DNA of 64,000 nt from Halogranum gelatinilyticum (GTDB lineage: Archaea > Halobacteriota > Halobacteria > Halobacteriales > Haloferacaceae), in contig NZ_FNHL01000001.1 of the NCBI RefSeq assembly GCF_900103715.1, forward strand, positions 1,097,295 through 1,161,294, given 5' to 3'. The notes beneath the pieces are model-generated. The model worked only from the letters and a program-made list of their open reading frames with translations. It ran no database searches and was not told the DNA's origin. Both the position numbers and the translations under genes were made by a program. Shown here piece after piece: positions 40,617 through 48,850 of this stretch (position 1 is its first letter; each line of letters starts with the position of its first letter).

Positions 40617-41759
40617 TCAGTCGATGGGGATGCGACTGCCGCCGTCGCGGTCGTCCCCTCCGTCGTCACTGTCTCGGCCGTCGTCACGACGCGGACTCTC
40701 GTCGCCACGCGGCACGCGACCACGGTCACGCCGACCGCGCCGATTACGCCGACCACGTCCGCGACGTCGCTCGTCTTCCTGCGACGGTTGCGGCCGCTCG
40801 CCGAGCACGACGCTCAGCGTCGTCGGCTCGCCCTCCCGAATCACGTCGATATCGACGGGTTCGCCGGGGCGCGTCTCGGTGATGAGAAACCGCATCAGCT
40901 CCTCGTGGGTGTGGACTTCGTGGCCCTCGATTCCCAAGATGACGTCGCCGCCGACGGGGATCTCGCGGCCGCGGACGGTCCGACTGGTGTGTGACCCTCG
41001 GAGTTCGTTTCCGTCGTCGCCCACGTCGACGACGAGGACGCCGCGCGGTCGGTCGAGACCGTTCGCCTCGGCGACCGTGGGCGTGACGTCCAGCGTCCGC
41101 GTCCGGAGGTAGGAGTGGCGGTACTCCCCCTCCTCGATAAGCGCGGGAACGACCCGGTTGACGATGGTCGGGGAGACGGCGAAGCCAATTCCGTCGCCCT
41201 GACGGGCGCGGTTGACGCCGACGACTTCGTACTCGACTGCTCCGTCGGCGTCCAGTGTGTCAGTTCCCGCGACGACGCCGACCAGCGGCCCGCCGCTGTT
41301 ACCGGGGTTGATGGCGGCGTCGGTCTGGACGACGTCGGGGATGGCGAAGCCGTTGGCGGTCGCCATCGACCGGTTCGCCCCGGAGACGATGCCCGTCGTG
41401 ATCGAGCCGTCGAGTCCGAGCGGGTTGCCGAGCGCGGCGACCTGTCGGCCCGGTCGGGGGTTGTCGGCGGCGACCGTCAGGGGTGTTGCGGTCGCCGGGA
41501 GGTCGTCGACGTGGATCACCGCCAAGTCGGTGTAGGCGTCAGTGCCGACGACGCGGCCCGTCCGCCACGAGCCGTCGCTGAAGCGCGGTTCCACGTCGTC
41601 GACGCCCCCGACGACGTGCTGGTTCGTGAGGACGTGGTTGTCCCCGATGACGAAGCCGGAACCGGCACCCATCGCCGGGCCGTCGCGGCCCACGTAGACC
41701 GAGACGACGGAGGGACTCACGTCGCGGTACAGCCGTTCGAGATCGATATATCGTGTCAT
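40617..41759 (-). CDS. HtrA/DegP-like serine protease with PDZ domain, no signal peptide
   Basis: This 380-residue trypsin-like S1C protease has the triad His (TNQHVVG), Asp (YTDLAVIHVDD) and Ser (NPGNSGGPLVG), and one PDZ domain (about 220-320). There is no signal peptide or membrane segment, so it acts inside the cell, unlike most HtrA proteins. The last 55 residues are an Arg/Gly/Asp-rich low-complexity tail (RGRGRRNRRGRRDRGR). The ATG at 41759 was chosen; the frame upstream crosses two inverted repeats in the leader. Confidence 0.9.
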   Translation of the reverse strand: MTRYIDLERLYRDVSPSVVSVYVGRDGPAMGAGSGFVIGDNHVLTNQHVVGGVDDVEPRFSDGSWRTGRVVGTDAYTDLAVIHVDDLPATATPLTVAADNPRPGRQVAALGNPLGLDGSITTGIVSGANRSMATANGFAIPDVVQTDAAINPGNSGGPLVGVVAGTDTLDADGAVEYEVVGVNRARQGDGIGFAVSPTIVNRVVPALIEEGEYRHSYLRTRTLDVTPTVAEANGLDRPRGVLVVDVGDDGNELRGSHTSRTVRGREIPVGGDVILGIEGHEVHTHEELMRFLITETRPGEPVDIDVIREGEPTTLSVVLGERPQPSQEDERRRGRGRRNRRGRRDRGRVPRGDESPRRDDGRDSDDGGDDRDGGSRIPID

Positions 41760-41769
41760 AGGTGGGTGG

Positions 41770-41788
41770 CCGACACCCGCCGTGTCGG
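41770..41788. promoter_or_regulatory. Hairpin in the htrA-like leader
   Basis: CCGACAC and GTGTCGG form a perfect 7-bp stem around five bases, starting 11 bases upstream of the protease ATG. It may be a leader structure or an operator. Confidence 0.35.
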
Positions 41789-41792
41789 GCAC

Positions 41793-41809
41793 ACTTACCT
41801 CGGGTAAGT
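41793..41809. promoter_or_regulatory. Perfect inverted repeat ACTTACC-TCG-GGTAAGT
   Basis: Perfect 7-bp arms around three bases lie 34-50 bases upstream of the htrA-like ATG, where the promoter is expected. It is a good operator candidate for stress regulation of the protease. Confidence 0.45.
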
Positions 41810-41972
41810 CTCGGGCGTATATGACCACGTCGCGCTGTGGCGTGGGTGACGCTCACACGGCTCAGTTCTCCCGTTTCCGTGTGTTCGCCCCTGGCGCGGT
41901 CACGACACTGCGACGGCGAGTTCGGGCGGCGTCGCGGGTTTTTATTACCGCTCCGCGACGAGGGCCATCCGA

Positions 41973-42632
41973 ATGCCTACCCTCGACAAACACGCGGATA
42001 TGCAGCGACTCGTAGACAGCGGCGTCGTCGCCGTCATGCGCGGCGCGGACGCCGACACGGTCATCGAAGTCGCCGACGCGCTCCAGCAGGGCGGCGTCAC
42101 CGCACTCGAACTCACCGCCGACACACCCGGCGTGATGGATATGCTCTCGGAGGTCTCGGCGTCGTTCTCCGAATCGGAGACCATCGTCGGCGCGGGAACC
42201 GTCCTCGACGCCGAGACGGCCCGCTCGGCACTGCTCTCGGGCGCGGAGTTCGTCGTCTCGCCGACGCTCGAAGAGGACGTCATCGACGTCGCCAACCGCT
42301 ACGGAAAGCTCGTCGCACCGGGCGTCATGACGCCGACCGAAGCGCTCCGCGGCTACGAGGCCGGTGCGGACTTCGTGAAGGTCTTCCCCGCCTCCTCGCT
42401 CGGACCGGGCCATCTGAGCAGCATCAAAGGCCCGCTCGGCCAGATTCCCATCATGCCGACCGGCGGCGTGAGTCTCGACAACGCGGCAGAGTTCATCGAC
42501 GCCGGCGCGCTCGTCGTCGGCGCGGGCAGCGCGCTCGTCGACGACGACGCCGTCGCAGCGGGCGACTTCGAGGCAATCACCGAGCAGGCCCGGAAGTTCT
42601 CCGAAGTCATCGACGAGGCCCGCGACGAGTAA
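41973..42632 (+). CDS. kdgA: 2-keto-3-deoxy-6-phosphogluconate aldolase (KDPG aldolase)
   Basis: This 219-residue class I aldolase cleaves KDPG to pyruvate and glyceraldehyde 3-phosphate. That is the last step of the semi-phosphorylative Entner-Doudoroff pathway used by haloarchaea. It has the Schiff-base Lys136 (FVKVFPA), Glu46 (ALELTADTP) and the phosphate-binding PTGGVSLDN. It is of the bacterial Eda type, as in Haloferax. A TATA-like TTTTTATTACC lies at about 41938-41948, 25 bases before the ATG, consistent with a leaderless transcript. Confidence 0.9.
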   Translation: MPTLDKHADMQRLVDSGVVAVMRGADADTVIEVADALQQGGVTALELTADTPGVMDMLSEVSASFSESETIVGAGTVLDAETARSALLSGAEFVVSPTLEEDVIDVANRYGKLVAPGVMTPTEALRGYEAGADFVKVFPASSLGPGHLSSIKGPLGQIPIMPTGGVSLDNAAEFIDAGALVVGAGSALVDDDAVAAGDFEAITEQARKFSEVIDEARDE

Positions 42633-42683
42633 CAGCGCGGGGGCGAGTAGAGAGTTAAGCCCCCGGCACGCGACTGCCGGGAT

Positions 42684-43034
42684 ATGTCCGGAATCGTCTT
42701 CTTCGCGACGGAGCACCACGACGCAGTCGTCGAGTTCTACACCGAGGTCGTCGGCGCGAGCGTCTGGCTCGAACAGCCCGACTGCACGATTTTGAAGTAC
42801 GACAATCTCCTCGTCGGCTTCTGCGCCCGCGACGAGACCGACGACTGCGGGACGGTGACGTTCGTCGCCGACTCCCGTGCGGGCGTCAACGCGATGCACG
42901 AACGCGTCGGCGACGCCGCTCGCGAGGAGCCTCATCTGAACGAGAAATACGACATCTACCAGTTCTTCGCCAGCGACCCCGACGGCCGGACGGTCGAGTT
43001 TCAGAGTTTCGAGCACGCGGTCGACGAGGTCTGA
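42684..43034 (+). CDS. VOC (glyoxalase/bleomycin-resistance fold) protein
   Basis: This 116-residue single-domain vicinal oxygen chelate protein has a possible metal set of His (EHHDAVVEFYTEVVG) and Glu (VEFQSFE). Function is not assigned. It is downstream of kdgA with a 51-base gap on the same strand, so co-transcription is possible. Confidence 0.88.
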   Translation: MSGIVFFATEHHDAVVEFYTEVVGASVWLEQPDCTILKYDNLLVGFCARDETDDCGTVTFVADSRAGVNAMHERVGDAAREEPHLNEKYDIYQFFASDPDGRTVEFQSFEHAVDEV

Positions 43035-43035
43035 G

Positions 43036-44775
43036 TTACGCGCCGCTCGCGCCGGAGTCGTCGGCGACGTCCGTCGGGTCGCGGCGGCCGTCGTTCGTGG
43101 TGTCGTCAGGAGTGTCGTCGTCACTCGCGGTGTCGTCAAGAGTGTCGTCATCGCTCGCAGTGTCGCCAGGAGTGTCGTCGTCGCTCGCGGTGTCGTCAGG
43201 AGTGTCGTCCGCGGTGTCCGACGTGTCGGCAGCAGCATCCGTGGTCTCTCCCGCAGCTGCGTCGTCGCCGACGGCTTCGTCTTCGGCTTCGACCGGCCCG
43301 ACGACCGGCTGTCGCGCCAGCCGCCGCGCCGACCGGCGGTCGGCGACCGAGGTCACCAGCCGCTCTTCCAACTCGGCGCGCATCGACTCGGCTTCGTCGG
43401 CCTCGATGTCGACGGCGGCGGCGTCCTGTGCGACGAGCGACAGCGACCCTGCGGTGTCGACCGTGACGGTGGCGACGCGCCACCGACGCTGGAACAGGGT
43501 CTGCGAGTCGATGACCGTCTGGATGCGGTAGTAGGGGACGACCTTCGTCTGGCGTTTCCAGAAGCCGTTTCTCGTCACCACGTGCTCGTCGCCGAGCCAG
43601 TAGCCGCGGTGTTTCCACTTGTAGTGGGCCGCGACCGGGATGACGGGGAGGACGGCGAGCGTCGCGTACCACGGCACCGTGAGTGCGGCGAGGCTGTCGA
43701 CGGCGAACAGCACCCCCGTCACGACGCCGAGGACGATGAGGTAGCGTGCGGCGTAGCGTCGGCGGATACGCTTCGGCGGGCGGCTGAACGACGGAGTGCC
43801 GAACTGTTCGATATCGTTCGCGAGCGTGAGCACCCGGTCGCGCTCGGCAAGCGGCACGGCGGCCTCCGAGCCGCGTTGGGCACCCTGACCGGGCGCGTAG
43901 CCCGCAGTCTCGATGGCCAGTGTCGCGTAGCCGAAGTACCGCTTGAGCGGGTTGTCCTCGATGGTGAGCGTCTGAATCTTGTCGAACGGGATGGAGCCGT
44001 CGTACCGCTGGAGCAGGCCGCGTTCGTACTGGAGTTCGTCCTCCGTCCGCGACAGCCGGAAGCCGTAGTAGTTGACGACGGCGATGGCGATGCCCGCGAC
44101 CCACGAGACGACGAGGATGGCCGCGAGGACGAGTATCGCCCCGACCGCGAGGACGAGTGCCTCGTCGCCGAACGAGAAGAACGACGAGGCGACCGGAATC
44201 GACCCCGAGAGGAGGAACGCGAGAATCCCCGGCCCGCGGAGGTCGAACGAGAGCGCGCCGACGACGGCGAGTTCGCGGTCCGAGAGCGCGAACAGTTCCG
44301 TCGTCTCTGCCTCCGGCGCGTCCTCGGCCGCACCGCGCTTCAGCCGAGAGATCTCGCCTTGGAGCCGCTTTGCCTCCTCGAAGGTGACGTAGCGGATGGC
44401 GGCCTCGGTCTGGCTGCCACCGGCGGTCTCGAAGTCGAGTGCCGCGATACCCAGCACGCGCTGGACCACGTTCCGGCTGATGTCGACGTTCTGGACGCGC
44501 CGGAGCGGAATCTCGCGGTTGCGACGCGAGACGACGCCCGACTGGATGTCGAAGCTGTCGGCCGTCAGTTCGTAGTCGTACCGCTGGTAGTACAGCACCT
44601 CGTAACCGACGAGTGCCACGACGATGAGACCGAGGAGACCGACGGCGACGAGCGGGCCACCGATACCGCCGAGAAACGACGACGCGCCCGAGAAGAGGAT
44701 GAACGCGAGCGTGAAGACGATACTCGCGCCCTTCTGGACGGCCTTGTAGGGAATCGAGAGCGGCGAGAGCTTCAT
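43036..44775 (-). CDS. Membrane protein with repeated bacterial PH domains (YdbT-like)
   Basis: This 579-residue protein has several paired membrane helices and three bPH_2 domains (about 65-150, 235-310 and 395-455; phrases DSFDIQSGVVSRRNREIPLRRVQNVDI, YERGLLQRYDGSIPFDKIQTLTIEDNP and HVVTRNGFWKRQTKVVPYYRIQTVI). The C-terminal 110 residues are low-complexity Asp/Thr/Ala with a ten-residue repeat (DTASDDDTPD) encoded by a 30-base DNA tandem repeat. It is coupled to the shorter PH protein upstream (ATGA overlap), as in bacterial ydbS-ydbT pairs. Function is unknown. Confidence 0.9.
   Translation of the reverse strand: MKLSPLSIPYKAVQKGASIVFTLAFILFSGASSFLGGIGGPLVAVGLLGLIVVALVGYEVLYYQRYDYELTADSFDIQSGVVSRRNREIPLRRVQNVDISRNVVQRVLGIAALDFETAGGSQTEAAIRYVTFEEAKRLQGEISRLKRGAAEDAPEAETTELFALSDRELAVVGALSFDLRGPGILAFLLSGSIPVASSFFSFGDEALVLAVGAILVLAAILVVSWVAGIAIAVVNYYGFRLSRTEDELQYERGLLQRYDGSIPFDKIQTLTIEDNPLKRYFGYATLAIETAGYAPGQGAQRGSEAAVPLAERDRVLTLANDIEQFGTPSFSRPPKRIRRRYAARYLIVLGVVTGVLFAVDSLAALTVPWYATLAVLPVIPVAAHYKWKHRGYWLGDEHVVTRNGFWKRQTKVVPYYRIQTVIDSQTLFQRRWRVATVTVDTAGSLSLVAQDAAAVDIEADEAESMRAELEERLVTSVADRRSARRLARQPVVGPVEAEDEAVGDDAAAGETTDAAADTSDTADDTPDDTASDDDTPGDTASDDDTLDDTASDDDTPDDTTNDGRRDPTDVADDSGASGA
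43100..43213. repeat. 30-base in-frame tandem repeat
   Basis: Nearly four units of 30 bases start at 43100, 43130, 43160 and 43190, with only a few substitutions between them. Each codes for ten residues of the acidic tail of the PH-domain protein. The length can change by replication slippage without loss of frame. Confidence 0.85.
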
Positions 44776-45233
44776 ACCGCGTCGTCACCCTCGGCCCGGA
44801 TGGCCAGCCCCTTCAGCCGCTCTTGGAGGTCGTCGGAGCCGTCGGGCGTGAGACCGGGAATCTGGACGTCCGCGCCGCGCGACCCGGCGGTGTAGACCAC
44901 CGTGCTCGCCAGCCCGAGCATCCGTTCGATGGGGCCGCGGGCGGAGTCGACGTGCTGGATGCGGACGAACGGGACGACCGTCCGCACGCGAGTGAAGACG
45001 CCGCGTTCGAGATAGAGCGAGTCGTCACGCACCTCGTAGCCCCAGAGCCGGTAGCGCAGCAGTGCGAGGGCCACCCCGACGACGAGGACGACGACGAACA
45101 GCCCGACGGGGACGTAGACTGGCAGTCCGAGCGTCACGCGGTTGAGCAGAAAACTCCCGACGCCGAGGACGGCGGCGAAGATGACCGCCCGGAGTATCCA
45201 CACCACCCGTATTCGGGGATGCAGTCGGTTCAT
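44772..45233 (-). CDS. Short PH-domain membrane protein (YdbS-like)
   Basis: This 153-residue protein has two membrane helices (about 14-32 and 37-55) followed by one bPH_2 domain (DSLYLERGVFTRVRTVVPFVRIQHVDSARGPIERMLGLAS). Its stop overlaps the start of the larger PH protein. A TATA-like ACTTATAC is about 20-27 bases upstream of the ATG. The two proteins probably form one membrane complex. Confidence 0.9.
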   Translation of the reverse strand: MNRLHPRIRVVWILRAVIFAAVLGVGSFLLNRVTLGLPVYVPVGLFVVVLVVGVALALLRYRLWGYEVRDDSLYLERGVFTRVRTVVPFVRIQHVDSARGPIERMLGLASTVVYTAGSRGADVQIPGLTPDGSDDLQERLKGLAIRAEGDDAV

Positions 45234-45324
45234 GTCTCCTGGTTTTGTCGGCGGCAGTATAAGTATCCCGCAGTGGCGGCGCGCCCGCCGGAGTCGTGGG
45301 GACGGCTGGGGGTGGAGGGCCGAC

Positions 45325-45408
45325 TGTCGGCGGGGTATGACTGGGTGTCGGCGGGGCGTTGCCGAGTCCCAGCGGAGTGTGATTGAGTGTCGGCGGGGCG
45401 TAGCCGGC
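45325..45408. repeat. Four 21-base tandem units
   Basis: Units start at 45325, 45346, 45367 and 45388. Units 1, 2 and 4 begin TGTCGGCGGGG; unit 3 is degenerate (TCCCAGCGGAG) but keeps the spacing. The repeats lie in the 225 bases between the PH operon promoter and a short gene. The period is seven codons, but no protein of this reading seems real. Confidence 0.65.
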
Positions 45409-45458
45409 CCACACCGGTCGCGTCTACGCCACGGCGTCGTCCTGCGCGACCGGGAGTG

Positions 45459-45599
45459 TCACCGCTCGACGTGTTCGGTGACGGTTCCGAGCGCGGTCCG
45501 CCGCTCGATGCGGATGGCACCCGTCTCGCTGTCGAGTTCGATCACGACCGAGGCTGTCGGTCCGCGGCGGCTCGTTGGTTCGGGGTCGTCAGTTGCCAT
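45459..45599 (-). CDS. Short acidic protein of unknown function
   Basis: An ATG at 45599 opens a 46-codon frame: MATDDPEPTSRRGPTASVVIELDS, then a strand-rich end with RIERRTALGTVTEHVER. The N-terminus has the usual haloarchaeal acidic start. Immediately upstream on this strand is a very AT-rich promoter-like stretch (45625-45652, with TATAATATATCC). This is a better coding candidate than the overlapping frames. No family is recognised. Confidence 0.5.
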   Translation of the reverse strand: MATDDPEPTSRRGPTASVVIELDSETGAIRIERRTALGTVTEHVER

Positions 45600-45739
45600 C
45601 GCGTCAGCGAACGGGCGACTGCCTGTTAATTATATCGGATATATTATATATTCTGCACGGGAGTGCTCTGACGTCTATTGAGTGCTCCCGAGTCCCTCGA
45701 GCACCACCGACCGTCCGGCGACAGGTCCGACCCACTCCC

Positions 45740-46462
45740 TCACTCGACCCGCCGAATCCGGTCGGCTGTCACGTCCGACCGCTCCGCGTAGTGGACCAGC
45801 GGCTCACTCTCGGGTCGCTCGAAGCCGTTGGCCTCGAACAGCGTGTTGGCCCGGATTTCGACCGTCGCCTCCTGCAACGGCCACGGCTCGTGGCGGATGT
45901 CGCCGCGGTAGAGCCGCCGTCCCTGCGTGTAGAACCGGTAGTTCTCGACGAGAAACGCCTCCAGCGAGCCGGGTTCGGGGCGGAACACCTCGCCCGTCGG
46001 GCGGTAGGTCGCATCGAACCGGGCGGGCGAGACGTTCCGGTGGGTACGCCGGTGGGTCAGCGTCACCGCGTCGCCGAACTCCTCGCCCGCCGTGTCGGCG
46101 TCGCCTCGTTCACGGGCGACCCGCATCTCGGCGCGGTAGTACGGGAGGGCGAAGAGCGCGCGAGCGACGGGGACGCCGATGCGGTCGGCGGCGTCGAGGT
46201 TGAAGAAGTAGACGCCGCGCTGGCCGCCGTCCTCGGGTTCGACGTAGGTCCGGAGGTTCAGCTCGGGAAACGACAGCCCGATGGGCGACCCCCGCGGCCG
46301 GATGTCGGTCATCTCGAAGCCGACGATGCCGAGCCACGCCTGCCCGTCGTCGGTCGCCACGTCGAGCCCGTCGGGCAGCCGCTCGGCGACGAGTTCCGGC
46401 TCGACCGGCCAGTGGGCGAACAGCGCGTCGCGCCACGTCATCGTCAGCAGGTCTCGCTGCAT
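45740..46462 (-). CDS. DUF2071 (YqjF-like) family protein
   Basis: This 240-residue soluble protein has the family phrases MTWRDALFAHWPVEPELVAERLPDGLDVATDDGQAWLGIVGF and SFPELNLRTYV. The fold resembles acetoacetate decarboxylase, but a catalytic Lys is not obvious and no reaction is established. The ATG at 46462 (MQRDLLTMTWRDALF) was preferred to 46486, as the extra eight residues are not conserved in kind. Confidence 0.87.
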   Translation of the reverse strand: MQRDLLTMTWRDALFAHWPVEPELVAERLPDGLDVATDDGQAWLGIVGFEMTDIRPRGSPIGLSFPELNLRTYVEPEDGGQRGVYFFNLDAADRIGVPVARALFALPYYRAEMRVARERGDADTAGEEFGDAVTLTHRRTHRNVSPARFDATYRPTGEVFRPEPGSLEAFLVENYRFYTQGRRLYRGDIRHEPWPLQEATVEIRANTLFEANGFERPESEPLVHYAERSDVTADRIRRVE

Positions 46463-46615
46463 ACGCGCGCTTAGGAGTCGGAACACTTCCGTGTGACGGC
46501 AGCGGCGGCGGTCGAATCAGCTCCGGAAGCGACCGACTGTGACCGTGCGACGATGACTCAAACACCTCTTTGACCCTTGACAACTCTTAACGGGTGAAGT
46601 GACGTCTGTGCAGCT

Positions 46616-47530
46616 ATGCCGAGACGAACCAAACTGCTTCTGACGCTGCTCCTCACGCTCCTCGTCGTCACGGCGGGCTGTTCTGCAGGGTCCAACACCG
46701 GAGCGAGCGGCGGTGCCGACGGTGGCGATGCGAGCTACGACCAGGCGACGGCTGCGTCGGGCGGTGACGGCGGAAGCGGCACAGGTGGCGACGAGGCTGC
46801 CCAGGCCGAGGACGCGTCGACGGCCAGCCAGTCCGGCTCGGTCGCCCGCCGCGAACTCATCAGAACCGGCGAGGTCAGGCTCCGCGTCGACGACTTCGAC
46901 GCCGCCGAGTCGAACCTCACGGCGGCCGTCGAGGCGCGCGGTGGCTACGTCAGCGACACCAGCCAGGAGGTCCGCGGCTACGACAACCAGACGTGGACGG
47001 CCGGGACGCTCGTGCTCCGCGTGCCGAACGAGAACTTCAGTGCCTTCTTCGAGCGCGTGAAGGCCGAGGGCGAGGTCCAACACTCCGAGACCGGGACCGA
47101 GGACGTGACGGATCGCGTCGTCGACCTCGAAGCGCGGCTGACGAACCTCCGCGCCGAGCGCGACCGGCTCCGGACGCTCTACGACCGGGCCAACGAGACC
47201 GAAGACGTGCTCGCGGTCGGCCGCGAACTCTCGGACACCCAAGAGGAAATTGAGCGGCTCGAAGCCCAACTCCGGACGCTGGAAGGACGAGTCGCGTACT
47301 CGACGGTGACGGTCCATCTCACGGAGCCGGAACCCGAGTACGAGCCGCCGGAGCGCGCGGCGTGGTACGACACGAGTGCCGTGACGGCGTTTCTCGAATC
47401 CGTCGACGGCGTGGTGACGGTCGCACGCGCCGCGTTCGTCGGCGCGGCCTACGCCGCACCGTACGTCCTCGTGTTCGGTCTCCCGCTCGCGGGCGCGGCG
47501 GTCATCATCCGCCGTCGGCGACTGCTCTGA
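46616..47530 (+). CDS. DUF4349 lipoprotein with coiled coil and C-terminal membrane segment
   Basis: This 304-residue protein starts with a lipoprotein signal (lipobox VVTAGC, Cys22). After a Gly/Ser/Ala-rich linker comes the DUF4349 domain (about 80-255; RRELIRTGEVRLRVDDFDAAE, ARGGYVSD, TLVLRVPNENFSAFFERV). It includes a coiled coil (about 180-225, RVVDLEARLTNLRAERDRLRTLY...ELSDTQEEIERLEAQL). A membrane helix lies at about 275-297 with RRRRLL at the end. Function is unknown; an envelope role is likely. Confidence 0.9.
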   Translation: MPRRTKLLLTLLLTLLVVTAGCSAGSNTGASGGADGGDASYDQATAASGGDGGSGTGGDEAAQAEDASTASQSGSVARRELIRTGEVRLRVDDFDAAESNLTAAVEARGGYVSDTSQEVRGYDNQTWTAGTLVLRVPNENFSAFFERVKAEGEVQHSETGTEDVTDRVVDLEARLTNLRAERDRLRTLYDRANETEDVLAVGRELSDTQEEIERLEAQLRTLEGRVAYSTVTVHLTEPEPEYEPPERAAWYDTSAVTAFLESVDGVVTVARAAFVGAAYAAPYVLVFGLPLAGAAVIIRRRRLL

Positions 47531-47532
47531 GC

Positions 47533-48312
47533 CTAGTTCCGAACGGCGTCGAACAGCGCGTCCCGCGTCGCCCCGTCGGCCGCGCCGACGTATATTCCAT
47601 TCTCTGAGCGGGAGGCGACACCCGCTCCTCGGGCAAGTAACTCACCGGCGTACTGTTCGTAGACGTCCGGATGGAAGCAGACGATGCCCTCCAGCGCGCC
47701 GCGAGCGACGAGTCCCCAGTCGACGCAGGGCGACCACGTGGTGACGACGCGCTTGACCCGGTCACCGAGCGCGCGCTCGATCTCGTCGGCGCGGGCCGAG
47801 AGCGTCTCGTCGCGGACGGCTGGCAGGCCGACGACGAACGAGACGGTGCCGTTGTCGAGGGCGACGTCGCTTCCCGTTGAGAGTGGGTCGCCATTGACCG
47901 TCGCCCCCACGCCGTCGCGGGCGACATAGAGTGTGTCGGGCAGCGGTTCGTAGATGGCCGAGACGACCGGGTCGCCGTCGTGGAGGACGGCCACGGCCGT
48001 CGCGAAGGCGGGCAGACCGCTGGCGAAGTTGTTGGTCCCGTCGAGCGGGTCGACGACCCACTCGTACTCGCTGTCGCCCTGTCGGCCCGACTCCTCGCCG
48101 TGGAGGGCGTGGCCGGGGAACTCCGCGCGAATCGCGTCGAGGACGCGAGCCTCGGCTTCCCGGTCGGCGACGGCCTTCACGTCGTCCGTGCTGTACTCGG
48201 CCTCGACGTGACCCGTCCGGAACTCGTCGGCGAGATAGTCGCCCCCGGCACGGGCCGCACGGGTCGCGACGTCTGCGAGCGCTCGCTGACTCACGCGCTC
48301 GGATTCGTTCAT
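47533..48312 (-). CDS. Inositol-monophosphatase-family phosphatase
   Basis: This 259-residue metal-dependent phosphatase has the HGEES motif (about 71), DPLDGTNNF (about 87-95) and the C-terminal VDWGLVARG, where the usual WD(x)AAG is changed. Archaeal members act as inositol-1-phosphatases and fructose-1,6-bisphosphatases; which one applies is not decidable here. The ATG at 48312 gives MNESERVSQRALADVA. It is divergent from ribH. Confidence 0.88.
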   Translation of the reverse strand: MNESERVSQRALADVATRAARAGGDYLADEFRTGHVEAEYSTDDVKAVADREAEARVLDAIRAEFPGHALHGEESGRQGDSEYEWVVDPLDGTNNFASGLPAFATAVAVLHDGDPVVSAIYEPLPDTLYVARDGVGATVNGDPLSTGSDVALDNGTVSFVVGLPAVRDETLSARADEIERALGDRVKRVVTTWSPCVDWGLVARGALEGIVCFHPDVYEQYAGELLARGAGVASRSENGIYVGAADGATRDALFDAVRN

Positions 48313-48445
48313 ACCGTCACCAGTCGGTGGGTTCCTAAGAGCCGTTCGGTCAGCGTCGTCGCGTTCCGCCGGTCTCCGGGGGTCGAGTGTGAAACCCTCG
48401 CCGCCAACGAATACCTCTTTTACTGCTCCGCCGAACCCGCCGAGT

Positions 48446-48850
48446 ATGGTCACACTCGGACTCGTGGTGGCGCAGTTCAACGAGAGCGTCACCGGCCCGA
48501 TGGCGGAGGCAGGCCGCGAGGCCGCCGCCGACGCGGGCGCGGAGATCGTCGAAACGTACGAGATTCCCGGCGTCTACGACGCCCCTCTGGCAGCGGACCG
48601 GCTGGCGCGGCGCGACGATATTGACGCCGTCGCCGTCCTCGGTGCCATCGTCACCGGCGACACGAAACACGACGAGGTCATCGCCGACGCGACGGCCCAA
48701 GCCCTCACCGACATCAGCTTAGACCGGGACAAACCCGTCGCCTTCGGCGTCTCCGGGCCGGGCATGAGCGGCGCGGAGGCTCGCGAGCGCGTCGACAAAG
48801 GAGCGGAAGCGGTTAGTGCCGCCATCGAGATGGTCGAGGTGTTAGCATGA
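48446..48850 (+). CDS. ribH: 6,7-dimethyl-8-ribityllumazine synthase
   Basis: This 134-residue enzyme condenses 5-amino-6-ribitylaminouracil with dihydroxybutanone phosphate, the penultimate step to riboflavin. It has the N-terminal FN(E/D)-like VVAQFNESVT, the PGxYD-like EIPGVYDAPLAADRLA and GAIVTGDTKHDEVIADATAQAL, with the catalytic His. I chose ATG at 48446. A TATA-like CTCTTTTAC lies about 30 bases upstream. ribL at 28388 is the other flavin gene in the window. Confidence 0.95.
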   Translation: MVTLGLVVAQFNESVTGPMAEAGREAAADAGAEIVETYEIPGVYDAPLAADRLARRDDIDAVAVLGAIVTGDTKHDEVIADATAQALTDISLDRDKPVAFGVSGPGMSGAEARERVDKGAEAVSAAIEMVEVLA

